DNA from: Physocladia obscura
Taxonomy: Eukaryota > Chytridiomycota > Chytridiomycetes > Chytridiales > Chytriomycetaceae
Assembly (NCBI GenBank): GCA_027596945.1
Contig: JADGJH010000031.1
Location: 1 to 39,722 of the forward strand
Length of the DNA: 39,722 nucleotides
Reading direction: 5' to 3'
The notes beneath the pieces are model-generated. The model did no database searches, was not told the origin of the DNA, and worked only from the letters and a program-made list of their open reading frames with translations. Position numbers and translations under genes: made by a program. Below, piece by piece: positions 1-13,072 of the stretch. Within the stretch, counting starts at the first letter, position 1; each line of letters starts with the position of its first letter.

Positions 1-3000
1 TCTTTTGATAAAGCGGATGCGATGGGAAAAATTTTTAACGTGCGCGACTTATTCACATCAACTATTCCTGCTGAATTTGTTTTCCGAGGTGTCAAATATT
101 CTGAATCACCAAGATCAACGCCAAAATACATTGAATCATTCAAAACTTCGAATTCAAGAGGATCTGAGAGCAGATTTTCAATTTTCAACGGTGAAAACTG
201 CTCAGTAAATGAAATATCCCAATCTTTTTCACCAGCCCCTTTCTTACTAATCTTTCCTTTGAACGAGAACTCTTGCGTTGCCAAATAAATTTGTGGTCTG
301 CGGCAATTGGCTCGAAGATAGATTGTCTTTTGGTAGTCTTTCACCAAACGACAGTTGACTGATATTTCGATAACTTTTTCATCAATGCAATTTGCAGCCG
401 CTAAGTCCATTTTTACTGATTCATCCTCCTCTTCATCGCCTAGTGACGGCCTATATCGCAAAAAGACTCTCATGTAGGAATTTGGCTGAACTATAACACT
501 GCGAAAAACTTTTGCAGCCGATCTTGAAAGGGAAAAAATAAGTTCTGTCGGATCCGTCGATTTCAAGTTTGACTTGATGAAAAACTCCAAAGGAACGCTT
601 TCATGATTTTGTATTATAATTGACCGAGCTGTATATTCCATATCGTAGTAAAGACCGTTCATTGTTATGACATCATTACTGATACCATCACTTGCTAGAG
701 GGTCCAAACCAGCCACAATCACATCAAAAACGTTATTCAATTCTTGTGAAGACGCCATCAAGGCTGAAGCTTGTCCTTCTTGATTAGAAGTTTGATTTTG
801 CCGAATATTATGCTTTCCAACAACCACCATATTAGTCCGAATAATTTTTGAATCCAAAGGATTGTCCAAATTATCAATGATGATGTATGTTGAAAACATT
901 CCTCGAACACTTGGGATAAAGTTAAAATTGATTGAATGGCTAGTAGCTCTAGAGTCTAACGTTCCTTCCGATCTGCTGATAAAAGCCCAACTTTTATCGT
1001 TATCACTCAATGCACGAATTCGGTACGAAACTTTGTCGTTTGTTGTGGTTTCAAGAATGATTCGCTTTGTCACAATAACATTTGAGATATCTTGTTGTCC
1101 CAAATCAAGCTCAAACAAACCACCGGGCTCGGAATTTTGCTGATGAGATTCCAGAATACGTTTACAACCCCTCAAATTGATCAAATACCCGGTTGTTCGC
1201 CTCCTATTTTAATATTGTAATTAAAAATTTAATATTATTTGAAAAAGAAGAAAACCTACACATAATCTGAGATATTTGAACGATTTGACTGAGAATGAAT
1301 TTTTTCAACACCACTTAAATTTGAATTGGAAAATGACGCATTGTCAGATATTGAGGTGTCATCATCGAATGTTTGAGGCTCCTCAGTGAAGCATAAATCT
1401 TGTTCCGAGAGAGCCTGATCATTAACACCATCCATTGATTCAGACACTGAATCATTTCTTTCACTATCAACATAGCGAGCAACAGCTAAAGAGTCTAAAG
1501 TGTTGGTATATGCCGCAGTACTTTCAGTGATAGATATTTGAACCGTTTGAAAGTAGCTGCATATAGAATTTGTATCATACAAATGTAGTTTGACAGAATC
1601 AGATATTCCACCAATATTCAATTTCAGCAAAGTGACTGATAAAATAAGTTGAGATCCAGGTTCTACAAGGCCTTCATTCTCTGAGCTCAGAGGTGCAATT
1701 TCAATCAAATTTGTTCCCAGCGGAAATTCAAGTGGATAATCAATTGCAACACGAAAGTTCAAAGCAAAGAATTTCGAATTATTGGTAATGACAATATTTT
1801 TAGTTTGATGGTGTATAGTACTTGATGTATCTGCTGATTCAATTGGAAAACAGAGAAACTTGATTTTTTTTTCATTGATTGAAAAAGTCGGTCCTTCAAT
1901 AATGTTACAACGCAAAGGAATATGTTGTCTTTTTGGAGAAAATATTGGCCCTAGAGGCTGAGAACCATCGTTACTTTCTTCCAATTGATATTTTGTTGAA
2001 ATCTGCAAAGATCCTAATGTGACACCTCCAGCGTTTGTTAAAATTTTAGATTTTTCTGAGTTTGATGACAAACGGGCACCATCTTGAACAAAGACCCTTA
2101 CTCGGATATCTAACGAACCAAGTGGTTCCAAAGTCAAAATACCATTTAAATGTGAGTTTGCTGATCGTGACAAAATCTCAAGTCTGACAAAGTCAGATAA
2201 TTCGGCAGATGGCTCAAAATCAATTTCAAATTTCAAATCCTGCTCCGATTTGTTGACGACTTTGAACCAATTATCACATAAAGAGCTGGATGCAGTGCTC
2301 GGGTATGTCAACGCAGGAAGAACAAGTTCACCTTCCACCAATCGCTCAAATTTCAAGTCAAGCAGTGTCAGAAGAGACTGTACCTGCATGATCATTGAAT
2401 TGCGTGGATTGTATAAATTGATAACTACAATATCACTGATACACAGACCGACTTTAGTGTTTGGCATTATAGAGGTTTTCAATATACCCTTAACAGTGTG
2501 AAACTTCTCGCAAGGACACAATGTTTCCAAAGTCTCATTAAGTTCATTTGTGACCTGCACAATTTCAATTGTATCTGGAAGTTCGATGTTGTAGTGAAGT
2601 GCACAGTCTGCTTGATTGATAATCTGAAATGAAAATGGAACGTCCTCCCAATTATTCAGATGGCCGACTCGCCCCAAATCCACAGTGGCTGGCTCAACAC
2701 ATCCCAAAGAAACTGCAAATGAAGCAATTAGATCGATTGATTTCAACACCAAATTTTTTTCGGGATTTTCCAGGAATAGCAAGCCCCTGGTTGAAACACT
2801 TTTCCCTGCTTGAAATCTTCTCAAAATCTCTTCAGTTGCTGGAGGAACATGTACAGAGACAACAACGTTTGCTTTTTGATGCTTTTGAAGTAACAAATTT
2901 CCAGATTGAGTTTCATCCATGTTTGTGTTCATCACGAAACCACTTCCACCACTTAATATCCATCTCACTTTGTTGTTTGTGGATGCTCGAGCAACGATTT

Positions 3001-6000
3001 CCATAAGTTCTTCAGTTGCATTAACAATTTCAAAGATTTTTTCATACGATTCTGTAACTGTATGACTTGCCTTTTTCTGTACTTGGTATGAACTGCCTTC
3101 AACCGAAGAATCTGCAGAAACATTTGATACATAAACATTCTCCCATACTAAGGCTGCTTGTTTCGGATCATCAAGTGACTTAGATTCAAATCGAGTTTTC
3201 GAATAAACTGAATCATGGTTGAACAAGACTCTCGCTGGCTGATAAGATGCTGTTCCATTGATATGTACGAAACCAATATCAGCAAAAAATCGTAATTCAA
3301 CAGTATACACTTGTTGAGGATTGTTTTCGTTGCGAACGATAACTTTTTCACTCATATATCCCCATTGCCTGCAAGCCAAAGTGAAAGAAATTATCTGACT
3401 ACTTGGAGTATTTGGAAGTGACGTGGTGCCATCATCTTCTTGAGCAGGAATTGCGCCCGAATACTTTTCGAATTCGATATTTTCACAGTTACATTCAATT
3501 GAAAAAATCAAAGGAAGTCTAGGCGAACGGTTTAAAACCGTTATATGACCATAATAATTGTCGCCAATCGAATTTGAGCATCCCAAATCAACAAAACATT
3601 CTTCAACTCCCAAATTAGAAACACCAATTACAGCACAAAATTTGACTGTTTGTGTTAATAGATAAAATTCAGTGGAATTCGACTCGATATCTTCTGAGGT
3701 CTCAACTATGCTTACTACGAAACGCAGTCCTCCAATGAGTGTCCGAGATGACTCAATTTGAGATTTTTCTAATATTGATGGCGACAAAGCATTTCCAGAA
3801 TTTGAAACCGATGAAGAGCCATTCAAATTTGCATTGGATTTATTTCCAATTTTCGTCGAACCTGAAAATGAAGTGATTCCGCTTGATGAAGGCTTTAAGA
3901 CAGACGGCTGAAGAGCAATATAAACAGTCAATTTTTGACGTGGAACCATAAATAAATCAGTTGCTGGTGTTTCTAAGTTCTGGTCTGAAAAAATAAAACA
4001 TTGTTGTGCAAGATTCGATGAGGCAGATACAGACAATTCGTTCTCCGATGCATTAACAATGTCGAATGGATATACTTTGGCGTATTTTTTCGTGGGATTT
4101 ATGTAACATGGTCCAAAGTCAAGTTGAGTACTTAATGATGCTAATGCAGGAAATTGAAGATACGAGTTTCGAATACCATAGAATGTAAACTCCACAAGCT
4201 CAATAGTTTCCAAAATTTTGATTTGAAATTTGTGGAATTGACGACCCAATACGGCAGGTATAATTTGCAGATAAATTTTTCGAGATTCTCGAGGCTCCAA
4301 TTCTCCATAATTTTGTTTAAATGTCACCATGGAATTTGAATTTACCAGAATAATGTCATATCGCAATTTTTCATCCCTTTGATTAAATACGGTAAAGTAG
4401 CAGTCTCTCTTTTCATTTACTTCCAATCTGCCAAGATCTATAACAGCAAGCTCCAAAGTGAAAGCAGGCTTGTCGGCTATTGGCGAACTTACTAGGGGCT
4501 CTGAAGTAAGATGACGACTTTGAGAATCAAATGAAATTCGATCGTTGATGGGATTTTGTGATTGAAAAACAAGCCCTTCCGCTGCCAATAATTCAGCGAA
4601 TCGACCTGGATCAACACAAGGTACGCATCTAAATGATACAATCTTCATAACATCTGTGTTTTTGTGTTCATGGACAAATATTGCTCCATGACAAACTTCA
4701 GAGTCAAGAATTAACTGAATATAGTGAAGAAATAGATGAATAAATAAGAAGAATAAAAGTCTGGTGGATAAATACCCATGCATTCTTTTTTCGGATTGGC
4801 TTGACATGAACTTTGATAGTTTTTATTGCGCGCGATTCAACTGAAATAACAAGAGGTTTGGCCGTATATTTCGATCTGTCAATTTTTGGCAATGACGACA
4901 CTTGAGGTTCGGTTTCGGTCTTTTCAGACGGATCATCTCCTTCCTCTTTAGATTTTCCGATGTCATCTTCTGCATTGCCTGACCTCAATTTCTCCAATTT
5001 AAGAGTCGCTTTTTTAATTTTTTCTGTTTTTCCTTTCCGGTGGTATATTTTCAACTTTTGTTCCAACTCTTCAATTTTTTCCATAATCTCTTTCGAAAGC
5101 GTCTGGTTTGGTTTTGGCAAAGATTCTTCATTTGACTGCAATCCATCACCAACTCCTCCAACGGCTTCAAGACGAACGTCCAGAACAACTCCTCGAAAAT
5201 CCAGCTTTTCATCATCAATACGGATTTCAAAGGTACGTGTTTTGGAGCTCGTGTTTGTGATTGAAATACGCTGAATATTTCCAGAAAATTCTCCAACTAA
5301 ACATGGACCAAAATCCAGTTCAAGCGTATCAATTGAAAATTTAAGCGGCTGTCGAATCATTGCTTTGATGGTAAGCGTTTGATCATTTTCACGATCTTGG
5401 AGGTTCTCCAGAGTTAATTTTTCTTGGTATTGACCAGCAAGTGAAGGTTCAAATATGAAATCAATTTCTTTCTTTCCATAGCCGCGAATCAGACCCATTC
5501 GGCTATCAGGAATCGTCAAATCGCCCGAAGAGATGGATCCAGATTTTCGGATAAAATAAAACAACGGAGCTTCACTCTTGTTTCGCACAATCATTGTTTT
5601 TGTGTGGATTTCATTTTTGTCCAAATATCCAAAGTTGATGTTTCGCTGACCAAGTTCCATGACAGATCGACAAAGCGAGCACCGTATCATCAATTCTCGA
5701 ACGGGTATCATCTCCACGTCTCCAAAAAGAAGCTGTTCAAACTGGGGCTGATGGATTTCTCGATCAAACTCAACAATACGAATAAGTATTTTCGCGTCAA
5801 ATTTTTTGGCTTTTGTCTGATGAAATCATAAAAATAACAAAGCTGAAATTTAAAACAAGACAAAACTGTAGCGTTATATAATAAATATGTAATACCTGGA
5901 TGGAAGGTTTCCGTGATCCATTTGCGGTCATAACAGCAAATAAAGGTATAGTAGCTCCAGGATCCAATTCAACGACTCTTACAGGAACTAAACGTCCATC

Positions 6001-9000
6001 TTTGACTAAAGTCACAAATTCTCTTTGGAGCAGTTGATAAGCCTAGTAAAAATTTGACATGAGAAGAAATTGTAAGAATAGATTTTAAAAAAAAAAACAA
6101 AAAACATTAACCTTTACATATTTTTCTTCTGACACTTGTTTTGAAAACATTGGTGGAACAACTCCAGTGAATTCTTCAAACGACTTCAAAAAAGAATTCA
6201 AATTCATTTTTGATTGAGCGTTACCAACTTCAGGTTGCTTGCTGGATGCAGCTAATGTTGAAAGAACAGGCCGAGAATTCGTTCGTTGAATAAGTCCATT
6301 CGATTGGAGATACGATGGCCTGGTTTTGGCATCAGGGGTCTCAATGTTGACTGCAGTGTCCACTGTGTTTGGCATCTGATCTTTGCTTTCGGATTCCTTT
6401 CCAAGCCCGTGCCCTTCCCGATACTGCTTTCGAAGTTGTTGCAGTCCTTCGGAGCTGGACGCTGTAACCAAACTAGTAATTTTGCGTCCAGGCGACAACT
6501 TAGCTTCCTTACCATGAAGAGTCGAAAACGAAGCCAAATCCAAATACTCTGGTTTCTTCACGTTATTGCTTTCAGACACTTCCAAAGACCCTTGAGGCGA
6601 AAGAATAGCATGATTTAAATTTGGAGACGCAGCATCCGAGGTTGGGTCAAGGCCTGCAGTTTCAATAACTGAGTTTGTTATTTCGGGAGGCGGAAGTTTC
6701 TTTCCTGACTTTTTATCTCCCAAAGTATCAATCAACTTTTCCTTGAGCACAGTTGAATCAATATTATTCGAACCAGCAACGTATTCAGAGATTCTGGGGT
6801 CTGTTTTCGCGTATATAACTATCTCTTCAGGAAGTGACGACGATAATTCCAAAACGAGTCGCTTTTTTGAAGTATTTTCTAGTACACATGATCGCATGGT
6901 TGGAGCATTGAATACGACGGAACCAAAATCCATAAAGTTTGTGGAACCGGGTGTTAAAATGCGATAAAATAAGGAATGGAAAGTAACACGATTCTTGTCA
7001 ATATGTGTTGACTTGACTTCAACGACTTGATCGTTCTCGCGATTATGCAGATTTACTACCGTAATTTGCTTGCAATAATCAGGATTAACTTTACGAGGAT
7101 ATATATCCAACTTAATTTCAATGGATTGCTTTGGTGGAATAATCAATTCACCTCGGAAGCAGTGAAGAACCTTAGCTAAATATATAATTTCGTCAAAGAC
7201 CAAAAAGCCACAGAGAATAAAATTAATTTTCAACTCACAGATAAATTGGACCTCTACCTTTGCAGGAAGTTCCGACAAGTTTAGGACAGTGATGGGTAAC
7301 GATTTCAGGGTTCCCACATCGGTATCACCAAAATTAAGCTCCTTGGGCAATACATCGATCAACGAGCTACAAGTTCGGGCTTTACATTGAATAATTTTAC
7401 GCTCTTTTTCATGATTTCCTTGTTTCGCATATGTTAATATAACTTTAAAATTTCGTTTTATCAGACGTCCAGAATTGCTGCCATGCTGCAGAGACTCGGC
7501 GAGCACATCCTTCGCAGGTCTAAAACAAAGCTCGAAGATGCGTTCAGATCCACCTCGAAGAGAGATTTCGTCGATTCCTGATGTTTCTTCAGAATTGCCA
7601 CCACTCCCATTGCTATTATTGCCGTCTTTTCCAAATTTTCTGTCCGTCGAATAGGCTGTGCCAAAACTGCTGCCGTAAATTGCGAATTCATCTGTATCGC
7701 CAGGTCCTCCAAGACTATTGGAATCGTCTCCGCGCCGGCTTCCAACAAGATCCAACAAGTCAATTGAGCTTCCTGCAGCACTTTCGCTGCTCATTCGTTG
7801 TAACGTAGCAGGCGATGACGCTCGGGAGTTTAGTGAACTCGATGGGTTCGATAAATCACTCATACTTGCTGATTCGATACCAGCGAGTTCCCTTATTCGA
7901 CCTGTTCTCAATGGTCGACAGCTTCCAGATTCTTCACTAACTAAACGCCACGAATTTGACACACTGCTAGCTCGACGGTCGTCAGCCGAGGCTTCGTCGA
8001 GAGAATATTTTTGTATTTCTGAACCTTTTAGTTGGAAAACAAGATCTACATTATCTTCGACGGCCAGAAATAGTTCAACAGGTGCATCTGACAAATTTTT
8101 GATGGATATTCGTTGTTTATATAGCGATCCAGTGTAACAATCTCCAAAATCAATAACTCCATTGTTTCCGATTCGTAAAAGTTCTTCGGTCGGCGCAGAT
8201 TTTACGTCAGCTGTGACCAATGCTTGAACAGTATTTCCAGCGGAGTCATTGCTATTTTCAAGTTGCAAATCATAATTGAATTCTCCGGCTTCAGTTGGTT
8301 TAAAAGTCACTCTTATTCGTCTTTGAGAATATGACGGAATTGGTCGGGAAAAGTCAAGCGGCTCGGCGGTATCATAGTCGCTAAATGTCAGCCAACTATT
8401 ATTTTGCCGATTTGACAAATCGATCGTGTTTAGAACCCAATAAAGATCGATTTCAGATCTAAAATTTTGTCAATTAAAGAGGGAAAGAAAGGGGTTGTTA
8501 AATGGTTCTTTTCTACACCCTTACTTGTTCCAAATCGAAAAATCTTTGAAATAGGTGCCGCCAACAACGCATCCGTCGAAACTTATGCCAGTTTCGCCAA
8601 TATCTGTCCACAAAACCGACCGACAAACGCGAGATTTGAATTTCAGAGTAACCTGATGGAACATGAAAAACTTAATTCAAAGGAAAATTTAAAAAAAAAA
8701 AGAAGCAACTTTACTTGATAATTGGGAGATCCAGAATCTCTTCCATTCAAGCTAACAGGATTCAAAACAGCGTTTGGATCCTCGCCTGCCAGAATCGTAG
8801 GAAAAGTGATAAGACTGTCATTTTTAATGCCAGAAGATGAAATTGTGCCGTTGCTCTGAGCACTGCTACTTTCAGATGAAACCAAAGATTCCAGAGGCTT
8901 AATAAACGTGAAAAAGAATATAAGGCCATTGATTTCAAAAAAGTCGTGAAGCTCTTCTGCTAAGTCAAGACTGTGCAATTTATGACTGGGAGTCGAGTTT

Positions 9001-10268
9001 GGACTGTGTATCTGCCTGGCATTGGACCTTTCGTCCACCGATTGATTGTTATTTTCCGGTGATGAAGAACGCGACGGACTCGAGCCACCGTTGGGAAGAT
9101 CCTGGTCATCCGGCAAAAAAGCAAGAACTAAAGGAATCGTTTGGCCAGGCTCAAGATCCACTCTATCAATATAGTTCACGTAGTTGAAAAGTTGGTTAAA
9201 TTGGAAGTCATGGTTTTGCTTGATTTTCATCACAGTAGAGGTTTGTTCCTCTTGCAGTTCTTGCAAGTGAAACTGTTGATGCAGTTGTTGTTGCTTTTGC
9301 TGTTCTTCTTGCTGCTTCCGTTGAATAGCAGCCTGCCTGAACGGAGTCGGAGTATCGAGAATAGGATCGAACTCCATATCTTTGTCATCGCTAGCAAACG
9401 GCGAGTCTGGAGACGGCGAAGAATTGCCATTGAAATTGCGATTATTGTTTGGTGCGATTTGAGTGTCGGTGTCGGCGTCGGTGCCACTGGCATCGGCGTC
9501 AAGGCCGAGGCCAGTCAGAGGCAGAGGCATAGCAAGTGGCAAAGCTGAAGAGGGAAGCGGCTGAAGAGGTGGTAGACCAAACGCGAAACTGTCCAGTTCC
9601 AGACGGGTAGAATCGGAATCTGAACGTGAGTCTTGCGAGTGAGTTTTCGTTGTTGTTGCTGTTATTGTTGCAGCAGAATCTGCGAAAGACTGCGACGATT
9701 GCGGCAATGGTAAAGAATAAGAATACGCAGATAATGATGACTGCGGCTGCGTAGCAACTGGGAGTGGCGCGTGCGCAAGGTTTTCGTTAGTCAACTGGAA
9801 GGCCAGTTGTGAGCCCAGTGTTGATTTGATGCGCACAGAAACGTGATGCGTGAGCGATGGATTGTGTAAATTTAACGACCGTAGTGCGTGGAGTCCGTTG
9901 AGGTAAACGTTATCGACAAAAACTAGTGGGGGGTTTGATGACGATCCTGTTGTATTGATAGTAACATTTGAGCTGTTTGCTGCGGATCCAATCGGCGCCA
10001 CTGAAGCGAACACTGAGTTTACACCTGAAAGTTCAGTTGATGGCTTATCAAGTGCAGAATCTTGATCTAGTTGTGACTTTTCCGCCTCCAGCGGCAGTTC
10101 GGAATCGGTTGCGTCATTATTCTCACGCGACTTTCCATTGCTTGACCCCCCAGTGCTATCCCGTATGCTAGTTTCAATGCTAATGCTGATGTCTATACTG
10201 TTGTTGTTATTATTGCTTCCACCGTTGATGTTGTTACTGCTGTTGGTGTTGCTCCGTCCCCTTCCCAT
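1..10268 (-). CDS. Giant ASH/MSP-type Ig-repeat protein, probably ciliary or centrosomal (3' end outside window)
   Basis: Eight visible exons: 10268-8715, 8652-8525, 8458-7239, 7175-6112, 6042-5896, 5816-4776, 4714-1260 and 1203 to the left edge. All seven introns are GT-AG and phases agree, giving more than 3,270 residues with no stop before the edge. The first ~500 residues are disordered and rich in Asn, Ser and Gln. The rest repeats an Ig-like ASH/MSP pattern: an 'xxDFGxxxVG' strand, then 'ItNxS', then a hydrophobic strand (for example INFGYLDKNEIHTKTMIVRN and LPKELNFGDTDVGTLKSLPI). A charged helical stretch at residues ~1610-1650 looks like a coiled coil. ASH domains are typical of cilium, centrosome and Golgi proteins (HYDIN, CFAP and CEP192 types), which fits a zoosporic fungus. 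I cannot assign it to one named family. The start at 10268 is the first ATG after a possible 5' leader intron ending at 10294. Known: the fold class. Inferred: a flagellar role. Confidence 0.8.
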
Positions 10269-10400
10269 TGAATCACAATTGGGAAAAATGATCTGAAAAC
10301 ACAAATGCAGTGACTGTCATGAAAGCCAACACATTGAATTAATTAGCCTCACAAGTTCACTTCGCCACCTGCAGCTGTGAGGGTTGCAGAGGGTAATTTT
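10269..10400 (-). promoter_or_regulatory. Leader/promoter region of the giant ASH gene, with a possible 5'UTR intron
   Basis: On the minus strand a 'GTGAGG' donor-like site near 10352 is followed by a pyrimidine-rich TTTTCAG acceptor at 10294-10300. This suggests a small intron in the 5' leader just upstream of the ATG at 10268. The region also takes in the 3' end of the kinase gene immediately upstream. No clear TATA box is visible. Confidence 0.3.
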
Positions 10401-11205
10401 TTAAAACGAAAGTTGTGTGCTGCCAGCAATTTCTCCAAAAACAATGCCATCATACAAACAACTCTCCTGGTCCAACTTAAACACAATAGTCGGACACGAT
10501 CCCACACTGCCAGCCAGTTTTTCAAGTTTGCCCTGCATGCCACCAGTCACATCAACCACAGTCGACCCAGAAACGGATTCCCGCAAAACACAATCTAAAT
10601 TATCAAAATTGATCAATGGAATCAGTTCCACGTCTTGATCTAATTTTGGATCCCCAGAATAAATTCCTGCTACATCAGTGCCCATCAGTATCAGATCAGG
10701 ATTTAACGTCGTCACAATTTGCGCAACGATTGCATCGCCGCTAAAAACACTGTACCCCCACGCTGGATCTTTGTCGGGAACCATGCACCCTGTTGTGACC
10801 GGAATACAACCTGCCGCCAAAACTGCATTTATTCGTGCAGAATCAAACCACGCCGTCCGTAGTCCGCATTCTTCCGTACACACAATTTGATGCGCTGGCA
10901 CAAACTCGAGTTCCAATCCGGCATTTGCCGACAAAATCGCAGGCTTGGATCGTTTCAATTACCCCTGCTTTCTGTACCGCTGTTTTGATCCCACGTGCGA
11001 TTCCGTAGCGCGTCACGTTGCTGTGTCCAAATGGTCCGACTCCGCATACGATAATTACTTCTAGAGCGGTTTCTGAACGCTTGCAGTCTTTCATCGCTGC
11101 AACAATTTGACCTATACTCTTTCGAATCGTCTGTTTCTTGATTTGATGCGTGTTGGTGCTCTTCTCGGTGATAGCTGCGCCGCCAAATTTGATGACAACA
11201 CGCAT
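10401..11205 (-). CDS. Isopentenyl phosphate kinase-like amino-acid-kinase-fold protein, interrupted by a frameshift
   Basis: The N-terminal part (from ATG 11205) has the nucleotide-binding start IKFGGAAITEKS and the motif GVGPFGH, whose His61 matches the catalytic His of isopentenyl phosphate kinases (IPK). The C-terminal part, in another frame (ending TAA 10401), carries the substrate and Mg-ATP signatures PVTTGCMV, FSGDAIVAQI, GTDVAGIYSGDPK and VDVTGGMQGKL. The two frames cross near 10940-10960, and removing one base there would restore one protein of ~265 residues. IPK phosphorylates isopentenyl phosphate to IPP, an alternative end to the mevalonate pathway. The gene starts 30 bases after the stop of the TSR4-like gene on the same strand. 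Because both halves are well conserved on either side of the break, an assembly indel is as likely as a real lesion. A fosfomycin-kinase-like relative with the same fold is the main alternative. Confidence 0.72.
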
Positions 11206-11235
11206 ACTTAATATTTTTAAACTTTTTTAATGAAT

Positions 11236-13072
11236 TCACCATTCTTCATGTTGAACGACAACTATTTCATCAGAATATCTAACATCCCCACCAGATGGTG
11301 GAACACAATTTTTGCTGCATGAATATACCAACACAGTCCCGAAATCTACTCCTTTCGTACTCACATTTGCCAACGACGGCACTGTTGTTGTTGCTGTTGA
11401 CCCAGACTCTTTTTTTGACAACATCGAGCTAGTTTTGGCTGCTACAGCCTCTGCATGCTCTTCAACAGGCAGAAATGTGAGTAAGGCTGGCATCAGTTGC
11501 ATTTCAAAAGTTCTTGCGCCGTTACAATGTGGGCATGGCGGCGGATCCAAGAATGGATTGTCGTTGTAATTCAGCGGCGATTCATTGAAGCCATATCTGC
11601 AACAAAGTAATAATTTTAAAAAAAGTTAAATAAAAAATATTATACCGAAGACACTGTTCAGGATTCTTTGCAACAGTTTTTTGAAACTTTTTAAAAGATT
11701 TTGTTATACTACGAATTTGCGTCTTTTCATAAACCTCGCCTTCCCATCCAGTTACTTGCGATTTTCCATCATCGTCCTGCTGCTTCGTGCTGCCCTTTCT
11801 CGAATACCCAGACGGTATTCCAGCGGCTCGTTCAATTATCGTTCGAATGTCAATCGATTCGGATTTTTGATACTCCTGCAACAGCTTCATTTCATGAGAT
11901 AGGTTGTCTGCTGCCAAATTGCCGATAATATTGGCTTGTGTAGAATCATCCACAAATTCGAGTGCATATCCCGGAAAACTTGGTGCGTCTGGATTCAGAC
12001 TAATATCGGCAGGAGAAATCTGGAGTTGATCAACACCATCCTCTAATTCACTCAAATCTGCAATCGTATTTTCCTTCTCTTCTCTGATTATTTTTTTTTG
12101 TTTATTTGTATCTTGCTTTTTTTTTGCGGCGATGCTTTTTGTGTTGGATTGATTGCCGCCATTTTCAGATTTCTCAGAATTTTTGGAATCGTTTTGCACT
12201 TGAGTTTGACCTGTATTATCGTCACTGTCATCATTTTCATTCAAATCGTCCATCCATGATGCATATTTTTTATCTCTGGCATCAAGCAATTTCAAAATTT
12301 CGTCATTCGAGTTGCTGTTCTTGATAGATTTCTCTGAGGTTCCAAACGACGGAAAATCATCGGAAAAACTGCCAAATATATCGCCATCAACAGAAACGCC
12401 ATTGAATTGGTTGCCAATTAATGTATCGCCAAAAGAAGCCGCGGTGGTGTAAATTGACGGTTTTCTTTGCTTTTGCGGCTGCTGCGGTGTCTTTTTACTG
12501 GTATTACTGCTGTTACCAATTTTTACTGTTACATTCAAATTAGTAATCACATTTGTCGATATGTTGGAGGTTGATTTCTTCAGTGGAGTTGGGAATTGTT
12601 GAGTAGATGGGGCAACTGGTTGTTTGAGATGCGGGGCTTTGATAGCTCTGATTACGGCGAAACTGCAATTTTATTGGAAGAGTGAATTCCAAATAGTTGC
12701 ATGATGCAGGTTGCATTGACAGACCTTCCAGACAGTTTTGAGCAGCTTGCTTTATTGCAACCAAAAACGTAGAGAATACGGTCAAGGAAGGCATTGGGGG
12801 TTCCACGAGGCAGAGACAAGTTTGCGGCATAGACTTGACAGAGAAGATACATTGCGGCGGAGCAGACGGCGCACGACGGGATAGGAACGGGTTGCAACAG
12901 CGAGAGTGAAGCCTGTTTGGATTCATTGGAGTTGGAAGATAAGAGAATGGCTGCGACTAACCGCGCGGCCACCAATCTTATCGAGATATGGATCATTGGT
13001 ATTGTGATTTTGAATGGATTGAGATTGGGATTGATTGATGGGCCAATCGAGACAAGCAAAAGCAACATGCAT
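11236..13072 (-). CDS. TSR4: TSR4/PDCD2-family ribosome-biogenesis chaperone (for uS5)
   Basis: Four exons: 13072-12962, 12912-12725, 12662-11646 and 11596-11236, with GT-AG introns of 49, 62 and 49 bases and matching phases, giving 558 residues. The N-terminus carries the family signature DPYLDKIGGRA, then a CxxC knuckle (Cys51/Cys54) and RILYVFGCNKASC. The first intron interrupts the protein exactly after KIGGRA, and the second restores SGSFAVIRA. The middle is a long acidic, Asn/Ser-rich linker. The C-terminus is a PDCD2_C domain: NPEQCLRYGF, PPCPHCNGARTFEMQLMPALL (broken to fit: CxxC then fEmQLMPaLL), then DFGTVLVYSCSKNC. Family members escort newly made ribosomal protein uS5 (Rps2) in the cytosol. 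The start lies 32 bases from the divergent NRP1-like start. Confidence 0.9.

Noticed and set aside
4715..4807. Apparent N-terminal signal/anchor 'LFFLFIHLFLHY' starting a separate 1,183-residue protein
   Set aside because: This is translation of a 61-base pyrimidine-rich intron (4715-4775). Splicing joins the flanking ASH exons in phase.
1..10268. Naming the giant protein HYDIN
   Set aside because: ASH repeats alone are not diagnostic and I saw no HYDIN-specific order of domains. The class call is safer.
10928..10980. A 19-base intron (GTAATT...CCAAG) resolving the IPK-like frame break
   Set aside because: It fits GT-AG and phase, but 19 bases is far below the 45-base minimum seen here and would delete part of a conserved helix. 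A one-base indel is simpler.
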